Below, piece after piece: positions 1-7,016 of a stretch of 32,102 nt of DNA (its first letter is position 1; the number at the start of each line of letters is the position of its first letter). The notes beneath the pieces are model-generated. The model ran no database searches and was not told the DNA's origin. It worked only from the letters and a program-made list of their open reading frames with translations. Made by a program: the position numbers and the translations under genes. Source of the stretch: an uncultured Collinsella sp. (GTDB lineage Bacteria > Actinomycetota > Coriobacteriia > Coriobacteriales > Coriobacteriaceae); the NCBI GenBank assembly GCA_900543945.1, contig UQTN01000004.1, forward strand, positions 1-32,102. Direction: 5' to 3'.

Positions 1-236
1 AGGTCGGCGGCGGCGTCCACGCGCTCGCCGCGCCTGGCCTTCGGCGCCGTCACGAACCTGTGCGACGCCACCTCGGCGCTCACAGTCGAGGGCGACCTGC
101 CCAGCTCCCTCGCGATCTCCCTGCATGACGCCCCGCGCTCCAGCATCCTCTGGACCGTGTCCCGCTCGTGCCTCGTGAGCCTTCCGTAGGCCCTCGGGAC
201 CGCCCTTGCGGAGCCCCTTTTCTTCTTTCCGGACAT
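1..236 (-). CDS. IS30-family transposase, N-terminal part (runs off left edge)
   Basis: The minus-strand frame opens at the ATG ending at 236 and stays open to the window edge (78 codons). After a basic N-terminus it reads YGRLTRHERDTVQRML, then GASCREIARELGRSPSTVS. This is the helix-turn-helix (HTH_38 type) that begins IS30 transposases and binds the element's terminal repeats. The catalytic DDE domain would lie beyond the window, so completeness cannot be judged. A perfect 16-bp inverted repeat lies just upstream (289-326). The family call rests on the HTH signature alone; another recombinase with the same HTH is possible. No good Shine-Dalgarno sequence is visible before the ATG. Confidence 0.75.
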   Translation of the reverse strand, partial: MSGKKKRGSARAVPRAYGRLTRHERDTVQRMLERGASCREIARELGRSPSTVSAEVASHRFVTAPKARRGERVDAAAD

Positions 237-288
237 GCCGTCCTCCGATCTCCCGGGGCCGGCCGATCCGGCCCTCAGGGTATCGGGT

Positions 289-326
289 TCCCACATTCAT
301 CCGTGCATGTACGGATGAATGTGGGA
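289..326. repeat. Perfect 16-bp inverted repeat upstream of the IS30-like gene
   Basis: Arms 289-304 and 311-326 are exact reverse complements, separated by six bases. There is no T-run on either side, so it is not a standard terminator. It could be a terminal-repeat remnant of the IS30-like element, two abutted ends, or an operator for the transposase promoter. Confidence 0.75.
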
Positions 327-587
327 GGTGTTCGGATAAAGTCGATAATCAAGGTAGGTGCCATTTTCAACGAATCGATATGGCCGTCCATTCATGGTCT
401 TTAAGGCAAGTGATACCATGAAAGCGTGCGGTATTTCTCCAATCGAAAACCTGCGTGAACGCATGACTTGAGACGCTTTTAGAACTCACCAAGCGCAGGA
501 CAAACACAACTCAACAGCGGCCGCGTATTTGTTCCCAGCCGTACGGCATGGCGGAGCCATGCCCATTGTTGATTGGAGTGCCGCACG
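327..587. other. Intergenic stretch with one short hairpin
   Basis: No convincing gene was found here. The only clear structure is a perfect 8-bp hairpin (545-552 with 556-563, loop GGA), about 11 bases before the Shine-Dalgarno sequence of the next gene, where it could affect that gene's translation. Confidence 0.4.
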
Positions 588-1166
588 ATGACAGACAACC
601 CAAACGAGAGAAAAATCAGCGAGACGCCCGGCGTGAAGTCCGTCCTCGATGAGGCCGCCGAGCGGATCGAGGCGACATGGCGGGAGAAGCTGCTGCGCGA
701 GACGGGCAACCTCATGACCGAGAACGCACTGCTCATGGCCCAGGTGGATGAATTCAGCCGCAAGCTCGTCGAGGCGACGGATCGGAACGAAAGACTTGAG
801 GCCGACTGCAATGAGCGGATTGCCTTTATAGAGGAGAAGTTCGAGCTCGATACCGCGAGCCTCGAGCTCGAGAACAACGAGCTCCACGCCGCAAGCGTCA
901 GGTACTTCTCCCGTGCTAAGGAGCTCGACAGGCAGGTCGTTCAGCTCCGCGCCGAGGCTGAAGCCATGGCCGATGAGATCGAGCGCCTGCGCGTCGAGCG
1001 TGACGCCGCGTTGAAAGCCCAAGCCGAGCTGAGCGATGCGCTCCTGGCCCAGCACGACCTGATGGCCGCGGTAGCCGCCCTCAAGGACCGCCTCGCCGCC
1101 TCCGAGCAGCGGGCAGCCGCGGCCGAGGCCAAGGTCGAGGCCATGACCCAGATGAAGGATGAGTAG
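588..1166 (+). CDS. Coiled-coil protein of unknown function
   Basis: This is a 192-residue soluble protein, almost wholly charged heptad-like helix. Runs such as LEADCNERIAFIEEKFELD and AELSDALLAQHDLMAAVAAL are rich in Glu, Ala, Leu and Arg, with no signal peptide, membrane segment or cysteine cluster. The start is taken at ATG 588 because GGAG at 575-578 sits nine bases before it; the in-frame TTG at 573 has no ribosome site. It is convergent with the metallophosphoesterase operon, and the two share an inverted repeat at 1185-1225. No family is recognised. Phage- or plasmid-borne scaffold-like proteins can look like this, but composition alone cannot settle function. Confidence 0.6.
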   Translation: MTDNPNERKISETPGVKSVLDEAAERIEATWREKLLRETGNLMTENALLMAQVDEFSRKLVEATDRNERLEADCNERIAFIEEKFELDTASLELENNELHAASVRYFSRAKELDRQVVQLRAEAEAMADEIERLRVERDAALKAQAELSDALLAQHDLMAAVAALKDRLAASEQRAAAAEAKVEAMTQMKDE

Positions 1167-1184
1167 GTCGCATAGCATCTAATT

Positions 1185-1225
1185 TTCTAGAAACCCTCTA
1201 GAGCATTTCTAGGGGGTTTCTAGAA
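1185..1225. terminator. Inverted repeat between convergent genes, possible bidirectional terminator
   Basis: Arms 1185-1200 and 1210-1225 pair over 16 bp with one G·T wobble around a 9-base loop. It lies just after the coiled-coil gene and overlaps the stop codon (1220-1222) of the last phosphoesterase gene. Neither side has a proper T-tract after the stem, so terminator activity is likely from position but not proven. Confidence 0.5.
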
Positions 1226-1942
1226 CTGAGAACCGGGCGCAGCACTTTCGATCGGCACGATGTCTCGATAGACCAGGCGATGCCTGTCGTCGCGCCATTC
1301 GTCGCCGTGGTAATGCCCGAAGAGCCAGATGCGATAGTCGAGCCGCCCGTCGAGCTCGCCCAGGAAAGTTTGCAGCGTATCCCCGCCGCACTCACGTCCG
1401 CGCTCGCGGCACAGCTCTCTAGCCAGGGCAGCAGGAGCCTCGTGACTCACCACGTAGTCGACCCTCCAGCCTACGCGGTTGAGCGAGGCGCGGCAGTGGT
1501 CCATCTCTTCCTCGCTCGGCATCTCCTCGGGCCACCAGCTCCTCCCCTCCTTGCGATACTGCCTGTCGTTGCTCGCGGCGCCGCCCATGGCAAGGACTGT
1601 GAACCCGTCGATATCGAACACCTCTCCGCGCATCAGGTGCAGCACGTGCGGTCGCACCTCATGGACGAGCCCATCGTTCCACTCCCGTACCGGCAGATTG
1701 GCCAAGGCGTGATGGTTCTCATGGTTTCCGTCGACGAAACACGTGGTCCATGGTTTGGACTCGAACCAATCGAGCCAATACCTCTCAGCATTCGAGTCGT
1801 CCCAGACAAAGCCGAAGTCGCCGGCCACGATCACCGCGTCATCGCGCGTCAGGGTCCGGCCCAGCGGCCAATTTTTGAATGCAAACCGGCTGGCCCCGTA
1901 CTCGGCCCTGCCGTGCACGTCGCCTGTCACATAGACCGTCAT
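1220..1942 (-). CDS. Metallophosphoesterase (third of a tandem trio)
   Basis: This 240-residue calcineurin-like phosphoesterase has all metal-ligand motifs in order: GDVHG near residue 7, AGDFGF, DGNHEN, VVSHE and FGHYHG. The family hydrolyses phosphomonoesters or diesters with two metal ions; the substrate is unknown. The start is the ATG at 1942, which overlaps the TGA of the preceding gene as TGATG and indicates coupled translation; an in-frame start 15 bases earlier is unnecessary. The N-terminus (MTVYVTGDVHG) and overall layout match the preceding gene closely, so the two look like tandem duplicates. There is no signal peptide, so it is probably cytoplasmic. Similar stand-alone enzymes occur on phages and mobile islands of gut bacteria. 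Confidence 0.9.
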   Translation of the reverse strand: MTVYVTGDVHGRAEYGASRFAFKNWPLGRTLTRDDAVIVAGDFGFVWDDSNAERYWLDWFESKPWTTCFVDGNHENHHALANLPVREWNDGLVHEVRPHVLHLMRGEVFDIDGFTVLAMGGAASNDRQYRKEGRSWWPEEMPSEEEMDHCRASLNRVGWRVDYVVSHEAPAALARELCRERGRECGGDTLQTFLGELDGRLDYRIWLFGHYHGDEWRDDRHRLVYRDIVPIESAAPGSQF

Positions 1943-2667
1943 CAGTACGCACCCCACGGCAGGAGTTTGTCCCCAAGTCTCACGATTCGGTCATACAGCA
2001 CCGTGTGCCGTTCGTCCGGGTTGCCGTCTCGGTGAAAATGGCCGTAATACCAGTGCTTATAGTCCAGGCGGTCCTCGAGCTCATCGAGGAATCCGGTCAG
2101 CCGGTCCACATCAGGGCGTTCCCAGCCTGGGTCCGGGTAGAGCGTCGGCGAGAGCATACGCGTGGCGCAGGTATGGGTGATGACGCAGTCGACCTTCCAG
2201 CCGACCTCGTCGAGCTTTGCCCGCGCGGCATCGAATTCGCACTCATCCGGGAGCTCCTGAGGCCACCAACTGGAATACGGCACGCGGTATTCCCTGTCCA
2301 CGCTCGTGGCACCGCCCATGGTGAAGATTGTCGAACCGTCGAGCTCAAAGACCTCGCCGCGCGTCAGGCGCCGAATGGGCGAGGTGTCCGACAGGCGCTG
2401 CGTCAGCCCGCCATGCCACGGCTCCATGGGGCGCTCCTCCCAGTGATCGAAGCGCTCGTGGTTGCCGTCGACGAACAGTACCGTGTAGGGGCGCGACTCC
2501 AGCCAAGCGATGTCGGCGCATTCCTCGGCAGAAAAGTCCCACGGAAAGCCAAAGTCACCGGCAACGATGAGACAGTCGTCGCTGGTAAGACTGTCGCCAA
2601 GCTCCCAGTCGCGGAGCTTTTGCATGTCGAGTCCACCGTGGATGTCGCCCGTCACATAGACCGTCAT
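1942..2667 (-). CDS. Metallophosphoesterase (second of a tandem trio)
   Basis: This 241-residue calcineurin-like phosphoesterase begins MTVYVTGDIHGG, with AGDFGF, DGNHER, ITHTC and YGHFHRD following in the usual order. In the fourth motif His is followed by Thr-Cys, unlike the SHE of its neighbour. The start at 2667 is set by an ATGA overlap with the upstream stop codon and by AGAGG about seven bases before it; the longer frame back to 2787 lies inside the upstream gene. The end overlaps the next gene by one base. It is a clear paralogue of the next gene and more distant from the first. The substrate cannot be told from sequence. Confidence 0.9.
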   Translation of the reverse strand: MTVYVTGDIHGGLDMQKLRDWELGDSLTSDDCLIVAGDFGFPWDFSAEECADIAWLESRPYTVLFVDGNHERFDHWEERPMEPWHGGLTQRLSDTSPIRRLTRGEVFELDGSTIFTMGGATSVDREYRVPYSSWWPQELPDECEFDAARAKLDEVGWKVDCVITHTCATRMLSPTLYPDPGWERPDVDRLTGFLDELEDRLDYKHWYYGHFHRDGNPDERHTVLYDRIVRLGDKLLPWGAY

Positions 2668-3302
2668 CGAATCACCTCTTCCCTCTTGTACGCCGCCAGC
2701 TCGCGCTCGACCTGCCTGTCGCCGGTCTCGTTGACCCACCAGGGCCATTTCACCCGGCCGCACGGCTCGTCGACTCCGGCGAACCATTCCCTCAGCTCAT
2801 CGAGGCTCACCGGGGAGTGCCCGTTGGCATCGCAACCGACGTCGTAGCGCAGAAGGCCCTGCTTGCGGTTGAACTCGTTGTACGCGCCGCCGCTGCTGTG
2901 GATGTGCCCGTGGAGGTGCCACGATCCATGGTTCATGCCCTGCCAGTCGGCCATGGGGTAATGGCTCAAGACGATCTTCTGCCCGTCGATCTTGAGCACG
3001 CAGATCGGCGGCTCCACGGTGAAGGCGCCCGTGACCGCCGGCTGGGTCCAGTCCTTGTCGTGGTTTCCCGGGACGAGGTGGATGCGCCTGCAGGCGATCT
3101 GCTTGCGCAGCCCGTAGGCGTCCTGGGCGGTCATCTTGAATGAGAAATCCCCCAGGATGTAGAGCTCGTCGTCCACGGCAACCTTGCCGTTGATGTTGTC
3201 GACGATGGCGTCGTTCATCTGCCAAATCGTCTCCCACGGGCGGTCGGTGAACTTCAGCACGTTCTCATGCCCGAAGTGGGTGTCGCTGGTAAACCAGATC
3301 AT
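2664..3302 (-). CDS. Metallophosphoesterase (first of a tandem trio)
   Basis: This 212-residue calcineurin-like phosphoesterase belongs to a different subgroup from the next two. It opens MIWFTSDTHFGHENVLKF, then LGDFSF, PGNHDKDW, LSHYPM and LHGHIHS, so every metal ligand is present. This form is common on phages and mobile elements of Firmicutes and Actinobacteria. The start at 3302 is supported by AAAGGAG eight bases upstream; the frame extends to 3440 but that part runs through a terminator hairpin. The gene heads a three-gene operon with 4-base and 1-base overlaps. An intrinsic terminator lies directly before its ribosome site, so expression may be controlled by attenuation. The substrate is unknown. 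Confidence 0.9.
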   Translation of the reverse strand: MIWFTSDTHFGHENVLKFTDRPWETIWQMNDAIVDNINGKVAVDDELYILGDFSFKMTAQDAYGLRKQIACRRIHLVPGNHDKDWTQPAVTGAFTVEPPICVLKIDGQKIVLSHYPMADWQGMNHGSWHLHGHIHSSGGAYNEFNRKQGLLRYDVGCDANGHSPVSLDELREWFAGVDEPCGRVKWPWWVNETGDRQVERELAAYKREEVIR

Positions 3303-3324
3303 TTTTATGTCTCCTTTTATCGCT

Positions 3325-3359
3325 AAAAAACGTTCTCCTTCGAGGTCAGGAGACGTTTT
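3325..3359 (-). terminator. Intrinsic terminator or attenuator in the phosphoesterase operon leader
   Basis: Bases 3327-3338 pair with 3349-3359 (11 bp with one bulge, 10-base loop). On the minus strand the stem is followed by a run of T (3330-3325). The ribosome site of the first phosphoesterase begins only a few bases beyond, leaving no room for a promoter between them. It must therefore be read through, which suggests attenuation, or else it ends the upstream transcript with leaky readthrough. Confidence 0.65.
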
Positions 3360-3567
3360 ATGAGCGACATGAGGTGCATATCCATCATGTTTCAAGCTCC
3401 AATCTGCCGGATTTGCCCAACTATATAAGTTTACGCCCACGCGCGAACAGGATTTGATTTTTGAAATATGGACGAATTCCTCGTCAGGAGGGTAAAATGG
3501 TGCCGACGGCAGCCCAAGTTGTAGAGAGCTGGGCAGAGCCGTTGCTTAATGAAGTTGGGTCATCGTC

Positions 3568-3693
3568 TTAGCGACGGTGGCCTTTCTTTTTGGGCTTCGA
3601 ACCCTGCTTGAGTGCCTTGGAAAGGCCGACAAGGGCCGTGAGGAGCGAGACCATAGCGGTCAGGAGTTTCACGAGCTCGGTGAAATCGGTCAT
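3568..3693 (-). CDS. 41-residue membrane peptide, toxin-like or holin-like
   Basis: A small gene reads MTDFTELVKLLTAMVSLLTA, continues LVGLSKALKQ, and ends with a basic tail GSKPKKKGHRR. The layout is one hydrophobic helix (about residues 8-25) followed by a cluster of Lys and Arg, typical of small membrane toxins of type I toxin-antitoxin pairs and of small holin-like proteins. A near-perfect ribosome site, GGAGGTG (3706-3700), stands six bases before the ATG. An extended -10 promoter lies at 3757-3765. It sits between the relaxase and the phosphoesterase operon, all on the minus strand. No antitoxin RNA is proven; a 24-codon frame on the opposite strand (3497-3571) converges on its stop. 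The existence of the gene is well supported; the function is inferred from shape only. Confidence 0.65.
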   Translation of the reverse strand: MTDFTELVKLLTAMVSLLTALVGLSKALKQGSKPKKKGHRR

Positions 3694-3756
3694 GGGCATC
3701 ACCTCCCATCGGATGGAGGGCTCTGCCCGGCACGAGGGCTGCCGACAGCAAGGACG

Positions 3757-3765
3757 ATTCTATCA
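3757..3765 (-). promoter_or_regulatory. Extended -10 promoter for the 41-residue membrane peptide
   Basis: On the minus strand the sequence is TGATAGAAT, an extended -10 (TG-N-TAGAAT), about 65 bases before the small gene's start. A possible -35 (TTGATC) lies upstream at a long spacing, so the extended -10 would carry most of the recognition. Confidence 0.45.
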
Positions 3766-3880
3766 GAGCGGCTGACCCCCGCCGATCAATTCACGCTCCT
3801 CATCCTCACCGAATTGCGAGTATGGCAGAATCGGCACTGGATGGCAGCGCGCTAGGGCACCGACGATAGGCTTTCCAAAA

Positions 3881-5080
3881 CTAGCGAGGCGCGTCGCCGC
3901 GATCGTAATCGCCTCGGTCGACCGCACGATCGACCTGCGGCGAGATGTCGTCGTTGCCACCATGGGCTCGTCCTGCGGCGCGAACGCGGTCATCGCCAGC
4001 ATCGGGAACGGCGCCGGCGTAACGGTTGCGAATCTCCCTTGCGTAACCGCGCCGGGCAAGAAGCTCATCACGAACCGCCGGATCCTCGAGCAGATCTTCA
4101 TCGCACTTCGGTGCGATGAACTTAGGAAAGAGATTGTAGGCGACGCCCTTGCTCGCCTTTGCCTGCTCGACCCACGCCGAATACGCCTTCTTAAGCCGTT
4201 GAATGTAAATCTCGCAACGCCTCTCATAAGGAAGGGCTCGCTCGGCCTCCAGCACGTTATTTTTGAAGGCCGCCTCAAGTTGCTTGACCGCAAACCTCCC
4301 GTCAAGACGAGTCAGGTTGAAAGTGCACTTCGGGTTGCCGGCCTCCTTGATATCGAGATCTGTCGCATAGACTCGATTGTTCTTGATGAAAAGGTCTACG
4401 CCCCATGAGGCAAGTAATTTTTTGAACTGCTCCATATTCTTCGGGTGGTAGTCGTTGATTGCAATATGGATCAGCTCGCGCAGATTGTTTTTATAACTGT
4501 ACTCTCCGCGATCGACAATCTCCTTTTCAATATCGCGCGGCTGTCGATCTCGAATCTTCGAATTCTTCTTTCCCTTTTCGAGCTGGGCGAGATTCCAGTC
4601 CTTATCGAGTTCGCGGACCCATGAGGCGCGTTCGTACTTTCCATGCCGCCCGCCCGTCTCGCAACGCTTGCCAGTTAACAAATCGGTACGGTTGATCGCC
4701 ATGTGCACTGCGTAGCGTTTTCCCGCCTTATCGCTTTCTTCGTGCAGCGCGAGAATCACCTGTTGATGCAGATAGTGCTTCGCAAGCCATTGCTCCGCGT
4801 AGGCCAAACATGCATCGGGGGTCATCTTGCCCCCGTTGCATGAGCATTCTTCCGGAAGGAACGCGAGGATCTGATGAAGCAAGATTACGTTTTTGGCTCC
4901 GGCTCTCGACGGCTTGTCGTGATGGAAAACCTTTCTGGTTCTATCCATTTTCGAAAACCAGCGATCGCTGTATTCGATGTTCCAGCCACCACGCGCAAGC
5001 GCATCTTTTCCGTTGATGTATTTACGGACGTTCTTTGCGTAGCGATCGCTCGAAACGCTTTTCTGTTTGATAACCGTCAC
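3881..5080 (-). CDS. Relaxase / mobilisation nuclease, probably frameshifted at the C-terminus
   Basis: This 399-residue protein resembles plasmid relaxases that nick oriT. The N-terminus has SSDRYAKNVRKYING, where a nucleophilic Tyr would be expected, and the core has YAVHMAINRTDLLTGKR, matching the metal-binding His/Asn motif. Only one of the two His of the usual HxH is kept (AVH). The start is GTG at 5080, overlapping the TGA of the preceding mobC-like gene, so the pair is translationally coupled. The last dozen residues (DRGDYDRGDAPR) look unnatural. From about 3925 the neighbouring frame continues as a protein-like tail (AITIAATRLASFGKPIVGAL to a stop at 3763), so a one-base indel near 3911-3925 probably truncates the protein. 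Confidence 0.75.
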   Translation of the reverse strand: MTVIKQKSVSSDRYAKNVRKYINGKDALARGGWNIEYSDRWFSKMDRTRKVFHHDKPSRAGAKNVILLHQILAFLPEECSCNGGKMTPDACLAYAEQWLAKHYLHQQVILALHEESDKAGKRYAVHMAINRTDLLTGKRCETGGRHGKYERASWVRELDKDWNLAQLEKGKKNSKIRDRQPRDIEKEIVDRGEYSYKNNLRELIHIAINDYHPKNMEQFKKLLASWGVDLFIKNNRVYATDLDIKEAGNPKCTFNLTRLDGRFAVKQLEAAFKNNVLEAERALPYERRCEIYIQRLKKAYSAWVEQAKASKGVAYNLFPKFIAPKCDEDLLEDPAVRDELLARRGYAREIRNRYAGAVPDAGDDRVRAAGRAHGGNDDISPQVDRAVDRGDYDRGDAPR

Positions 5081-5610
5081 TTCACATCACCACCAACGAA
5101 ATAGCGCTTCTCGAGCTCATCGATAAAACAGTCCAGCTTACGCCCAACTTGGTAAACCTTTTCGAGTGTGCGGAAAACAGCTTTCTCGTTGTACGCGGGA
5201 AGCCCCTGGGCGTTCACGAAGTACATCAGCTGATTGAGATTCGTTCCTTCCTTCAGAAGTTCGTGATAAATCTTATCGATCGACGCCCGATCGACATCGA
5301 TTTTCTCGACATTCCCTTTGAGCAGTACGCGCCGCGCATACGAGCTCACGGTCACGCCAAGGGAATCAGCATTGCTTTCGATTTTCTTTTTTTCTTCCGG
5401 CGAGACCCGGACGTGAATGTCATCGGTTCGGAATTTCTGCCCAGCGATTTCCGAAAAACCAAAATCGATATCGAGATCGTCGGCATTGCACAAAACGAAG
5501 CGGATGAGTTCCGCCTCGCTCATCTCATGTCGCTTTGCGATTGCAGCGATGGTTTTCTTCTCGTCATTTGAAAGAGACGCCTTGACGGTGTGTGGGCGGT
5601 GCCTGCTCAT
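5077..5610 (-). CDS. MobC-like relaxosome accessory protein
   Basis: This 177-residue protein has two parts. Residues 1-50 (VKASLSNDEKKTIAAIAKRH) and 65-95 (IHVRVSPEEKKKIESNADSL) each resemble ribbon-helix-helix DNA-binding segments. The middle holds EGTNLNQLMYFVNAQGLP, the signature of MobC-type proteins that help relaxases open oriT. AGGAGG lies five bases before the ATG at 5610. It overlaps the relaxase start by four bases, the usual mobC-mobA arrangement. The hairpin-rich region directly upstream is where such proteins bind. No conjugation coupling or type IV secretion genes are visible, so any element would be mobilisable rather than self-transmissible on this evidence. Confidence 0.8.
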   Translation of the reverse strand: MSRHRPHTVKASLSNDEKKTIAAIAKRHEMSEAELIRFVLCNADDLDIDFGFSEIAGQKFRTDDIHVRVSPEEKKKIESNADSLGVTVSSYARRVLLKGNVEKIDVDRASIDKIYHELLKEGTNLNQLMYFVNAQGLPAYNEKAVFRTLEKVYQVGRKLDCFIDELEKRYFVGGDVK

Positions 5611-5636
5611 GATTCCTCCTCGGAAAACGAATCAGC

Positions 5637-5860
5637 GATCGGAGAGGCCTCCGATCAAAACCTGCTATGCGATTCGCTTTCCTTGATGAGGAACGGCTGG
5701 CGTCGTTCCAAAAATGAAGAATCGTCGCCGCGATTCTTCATCGCGAAGTTTCAACTTCACGATAACCTTATCGCCGCATCAGGCGATAGGCAAGGTCTGT
5801 GGCGTGGTGTTTTTGGGGTCCAAATGGGCCCACAAAAATGCCACCCACAGTCATCTTGCA
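5637..5860. other. Candidate oriT region with clustered inverted repeats
   Basis: Upstream of mobC lie four inverted repeats: 5637-5644 with 5649-5656 (8 bp), 5714-5724 with 5731-5741 (11 bp, 6-base loop), 5769-5775 with 5782-5788 (7 bp), and a longer imperfect pair spanning about 5799-5857 (TGTGG...CCACA outer arms). This density next to mobC and a relaxase gene is what an oriT looks like. No nick-site consensus was recognised, so the boundaries are approximate. Confidence 0.45.
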
Positions 5861-5879
5861 ATCACCGGAACGGCGATTG

Positions 5880-6085
5880 GGCGGAGCGTAGCGTAGACAC
5901 GAAATGAGAGGCCTCGTTTCGAGCGAAAGGCTTCGCGGTGTCGTAGTGTCAGCGGAGACCGTGAGCGGAAGCGAATTTTTAACGCGAAGGATGCTGAGTG
6001 TTAGAAATTCGCTGTAGCGAGAGCGGAGCGGTGATGCGAATGCGAGGGATGCCGAGTGTTTGCATTACCGCGCAGCGGACTCCGG
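5880..6085. repeat. Imperfect ~60-bp tandem repeats forming hairpins with a conserved loop
   Basis: Two units start with GAGCGGA. Each has a stem of its own sequence (5970-5978 with 6005-6013; 6028-6037 with 6062-6071, one mismatch) around a nearly identical loop containing GCGARGGATGCYGAGTGTT. A more degenerate third copy precedes them (about 5885-5960). No gene lies here; frames crossing it are accidental. Confidence 0.6.
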
Positions 6086-6224
6086 GCGAGGGCTGGAGCA
6101 AGTTGACGGAAGACCTTACCGATTTGCGGAAGGTTTTGCCCGAAGCATCCGGCACCGCCGGATTCTTTTGGAACGGCCTCTCGTTTGATTGCTTTCCTAT
6201 CGTTTGCTCCCAGACCGGCCGTCT

Positions 6225-6249
6225 AAAAAAGGCGGCCGAACCGGCCGCC
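6225..6249 (-). terminator. Intrinsic terminator of the surface-protein genes
   Basis: Arms 6231-6238 and 6242-6249 form a perfect 8-bp G+C stem with a 3-base loop. On the minus strand it is followed by six T (6230-6225). It lies about 50 bases after the stop of the gene at 6301-6951. Confidence 0.85.
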
Positions 6250-6300
6250 CACAAATAAATAAACATTTACCGAATGTAAGAGGAGAGGAACATATGTCCA

Positions 6301-6951
6301 TCATTCCCAGTGACCGGCAACATCGACGACCCAATGCTGCCCCGTAGCCTTCTGTTCATAATGTCCCTGGTCCTCAGAAGTGGTATACGAATCATTGATT
6401 GCAGAACCGCCGTTAGGATGCTGTGCATCGCCAAAAGTAGCGTGAGCGTGAGCGTCCATTTCGGCTGCAGATCCAAATGCCGCGTGGCATGCACTGCAGA
6501 TCCAACGTTCATGGCGCGTATAAACCACATTCGGCACCCAGACCTGGCTGTAATCTGTCTCCCAGTGGCCTTGCTCGGCAACCCACTTCTTCTGGCTGCC
6601 GCCGTTGGAAGAGGAATTGTTGCTGCCGGAACTCTGCGAATTGCCGGAATTCTGCTTGGACTGGGAGGAATCGCCCTTGTTGTCCGACTTCGAGGAATCG
6701 GAAGACTTGTTATCCTCCTTCTTGGAGTCATCGGACTTCTGGTCCTTGCCATCGGATTCTTTCTTCTCCTCGGTCTTGGCTCCAGAGGTTTGCGTCGCCT
6801 TTTCTTCGCTTGGCTTCTTTTTGTCTTTATTCTTTACCGCTGTGGCGGCCCTTTCCGTAGAGCCGCTTCCTTGCTTTGCAACGCTGGCACATCCAAGTTG
6901 AGGTGCCGAAAGGCACACCAGGAGCGCAACGATAATGGCCCTTGTTCTCAC
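6301..6951 (-). CDS. Exported Ser/Lys-rich protein with C2H2-like zinc finger domain
   Basis: This 216-residue protein has an N-terminal signal (MRTRAIIVALLVCLSA then PQLGCASVA). The Cys could be a lipoprotein site, although the -3 residue is unusual. A low-complexity Ser/Lys/Asp linker covers about residues 30-120. The C-terminal domain has CSACHAAFGSAAEMDAHAHA, a CxxC/His pattern like a zinc finger, flanked by Trp-rich segments (WVPNVVYTRHERW, HWVVDVAGHWE). Such domains recur in Coriobacteria exported proteins of unknown role. The start is the GTG at 6951, with GGGGAG seven bases before it; the upstream ATG at 6969 has no ribosome site. It lies 65 bases after the adhesin gene across a hairpin, so the two are probably cotranscribed in part. 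Confidence 0.7.
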   Translation of the reverse strand: MRTRAIIVALLVCLSAPQLGCASVAKQGSGSTERAATAVKNKDKKKPSEEKATQTSGAKTEEKKESDGKDQKSDDSKKEDNKSSDSSKSDNKGDSSQSKQNSGNSQSSGSNNSSSNGGSQKKWVAEQGHWETDYSQVWVPNVVYTRHERWICSACHAAFGSAAEMDAHAHATFGDAQHPNGGSAINDSYTTSEDQGHYEQKATGQHWVVDVAGHWE

Positions 6952-6973
6952 GCCGATCTCCCCGTCCATGAAA

Positions 6974-7009
6974 CCGGGCGTTGGACACCAGCCGATATCC
7001 AACGCCCGG
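6974..7009 (-). terminator. Hairpin between adhesin and downstream exported-protein gene
   Basis: Arms 6974-6985 and 6998-7009 form a perfect 12-bp stem with a 12-base loop, but only TTTC follows on the minus strand. It is probably a weak terminator or mRNA stabiliser that sets lower expression of the downstream gene. Confidence 0.55.
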
Positions 7010-7016
7010 CTCGCTT

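Noticed and set aside
3497..3571. 24-codon plus-strand frame with AGGAGGG four bases before ATG
   Set aside because: Too short and unlike any known peptide; spacing is tight. Kept only as a possible partner transcript of the 41-residue gene, not as a CDS.
5979..6266. 95-codon minus-strand frame upstream of mobC
   Set aside because: It starts in a terminator stem and runs through the hairpin repeats; no ribosome site.
6294..6347. 17-codon plus-strand frame behind AGGAGAGG
   Set aside because: It lies antisense to the 3' end of the exported-protein gene and its product looks random; the ribosome-like sequence is probably chance.
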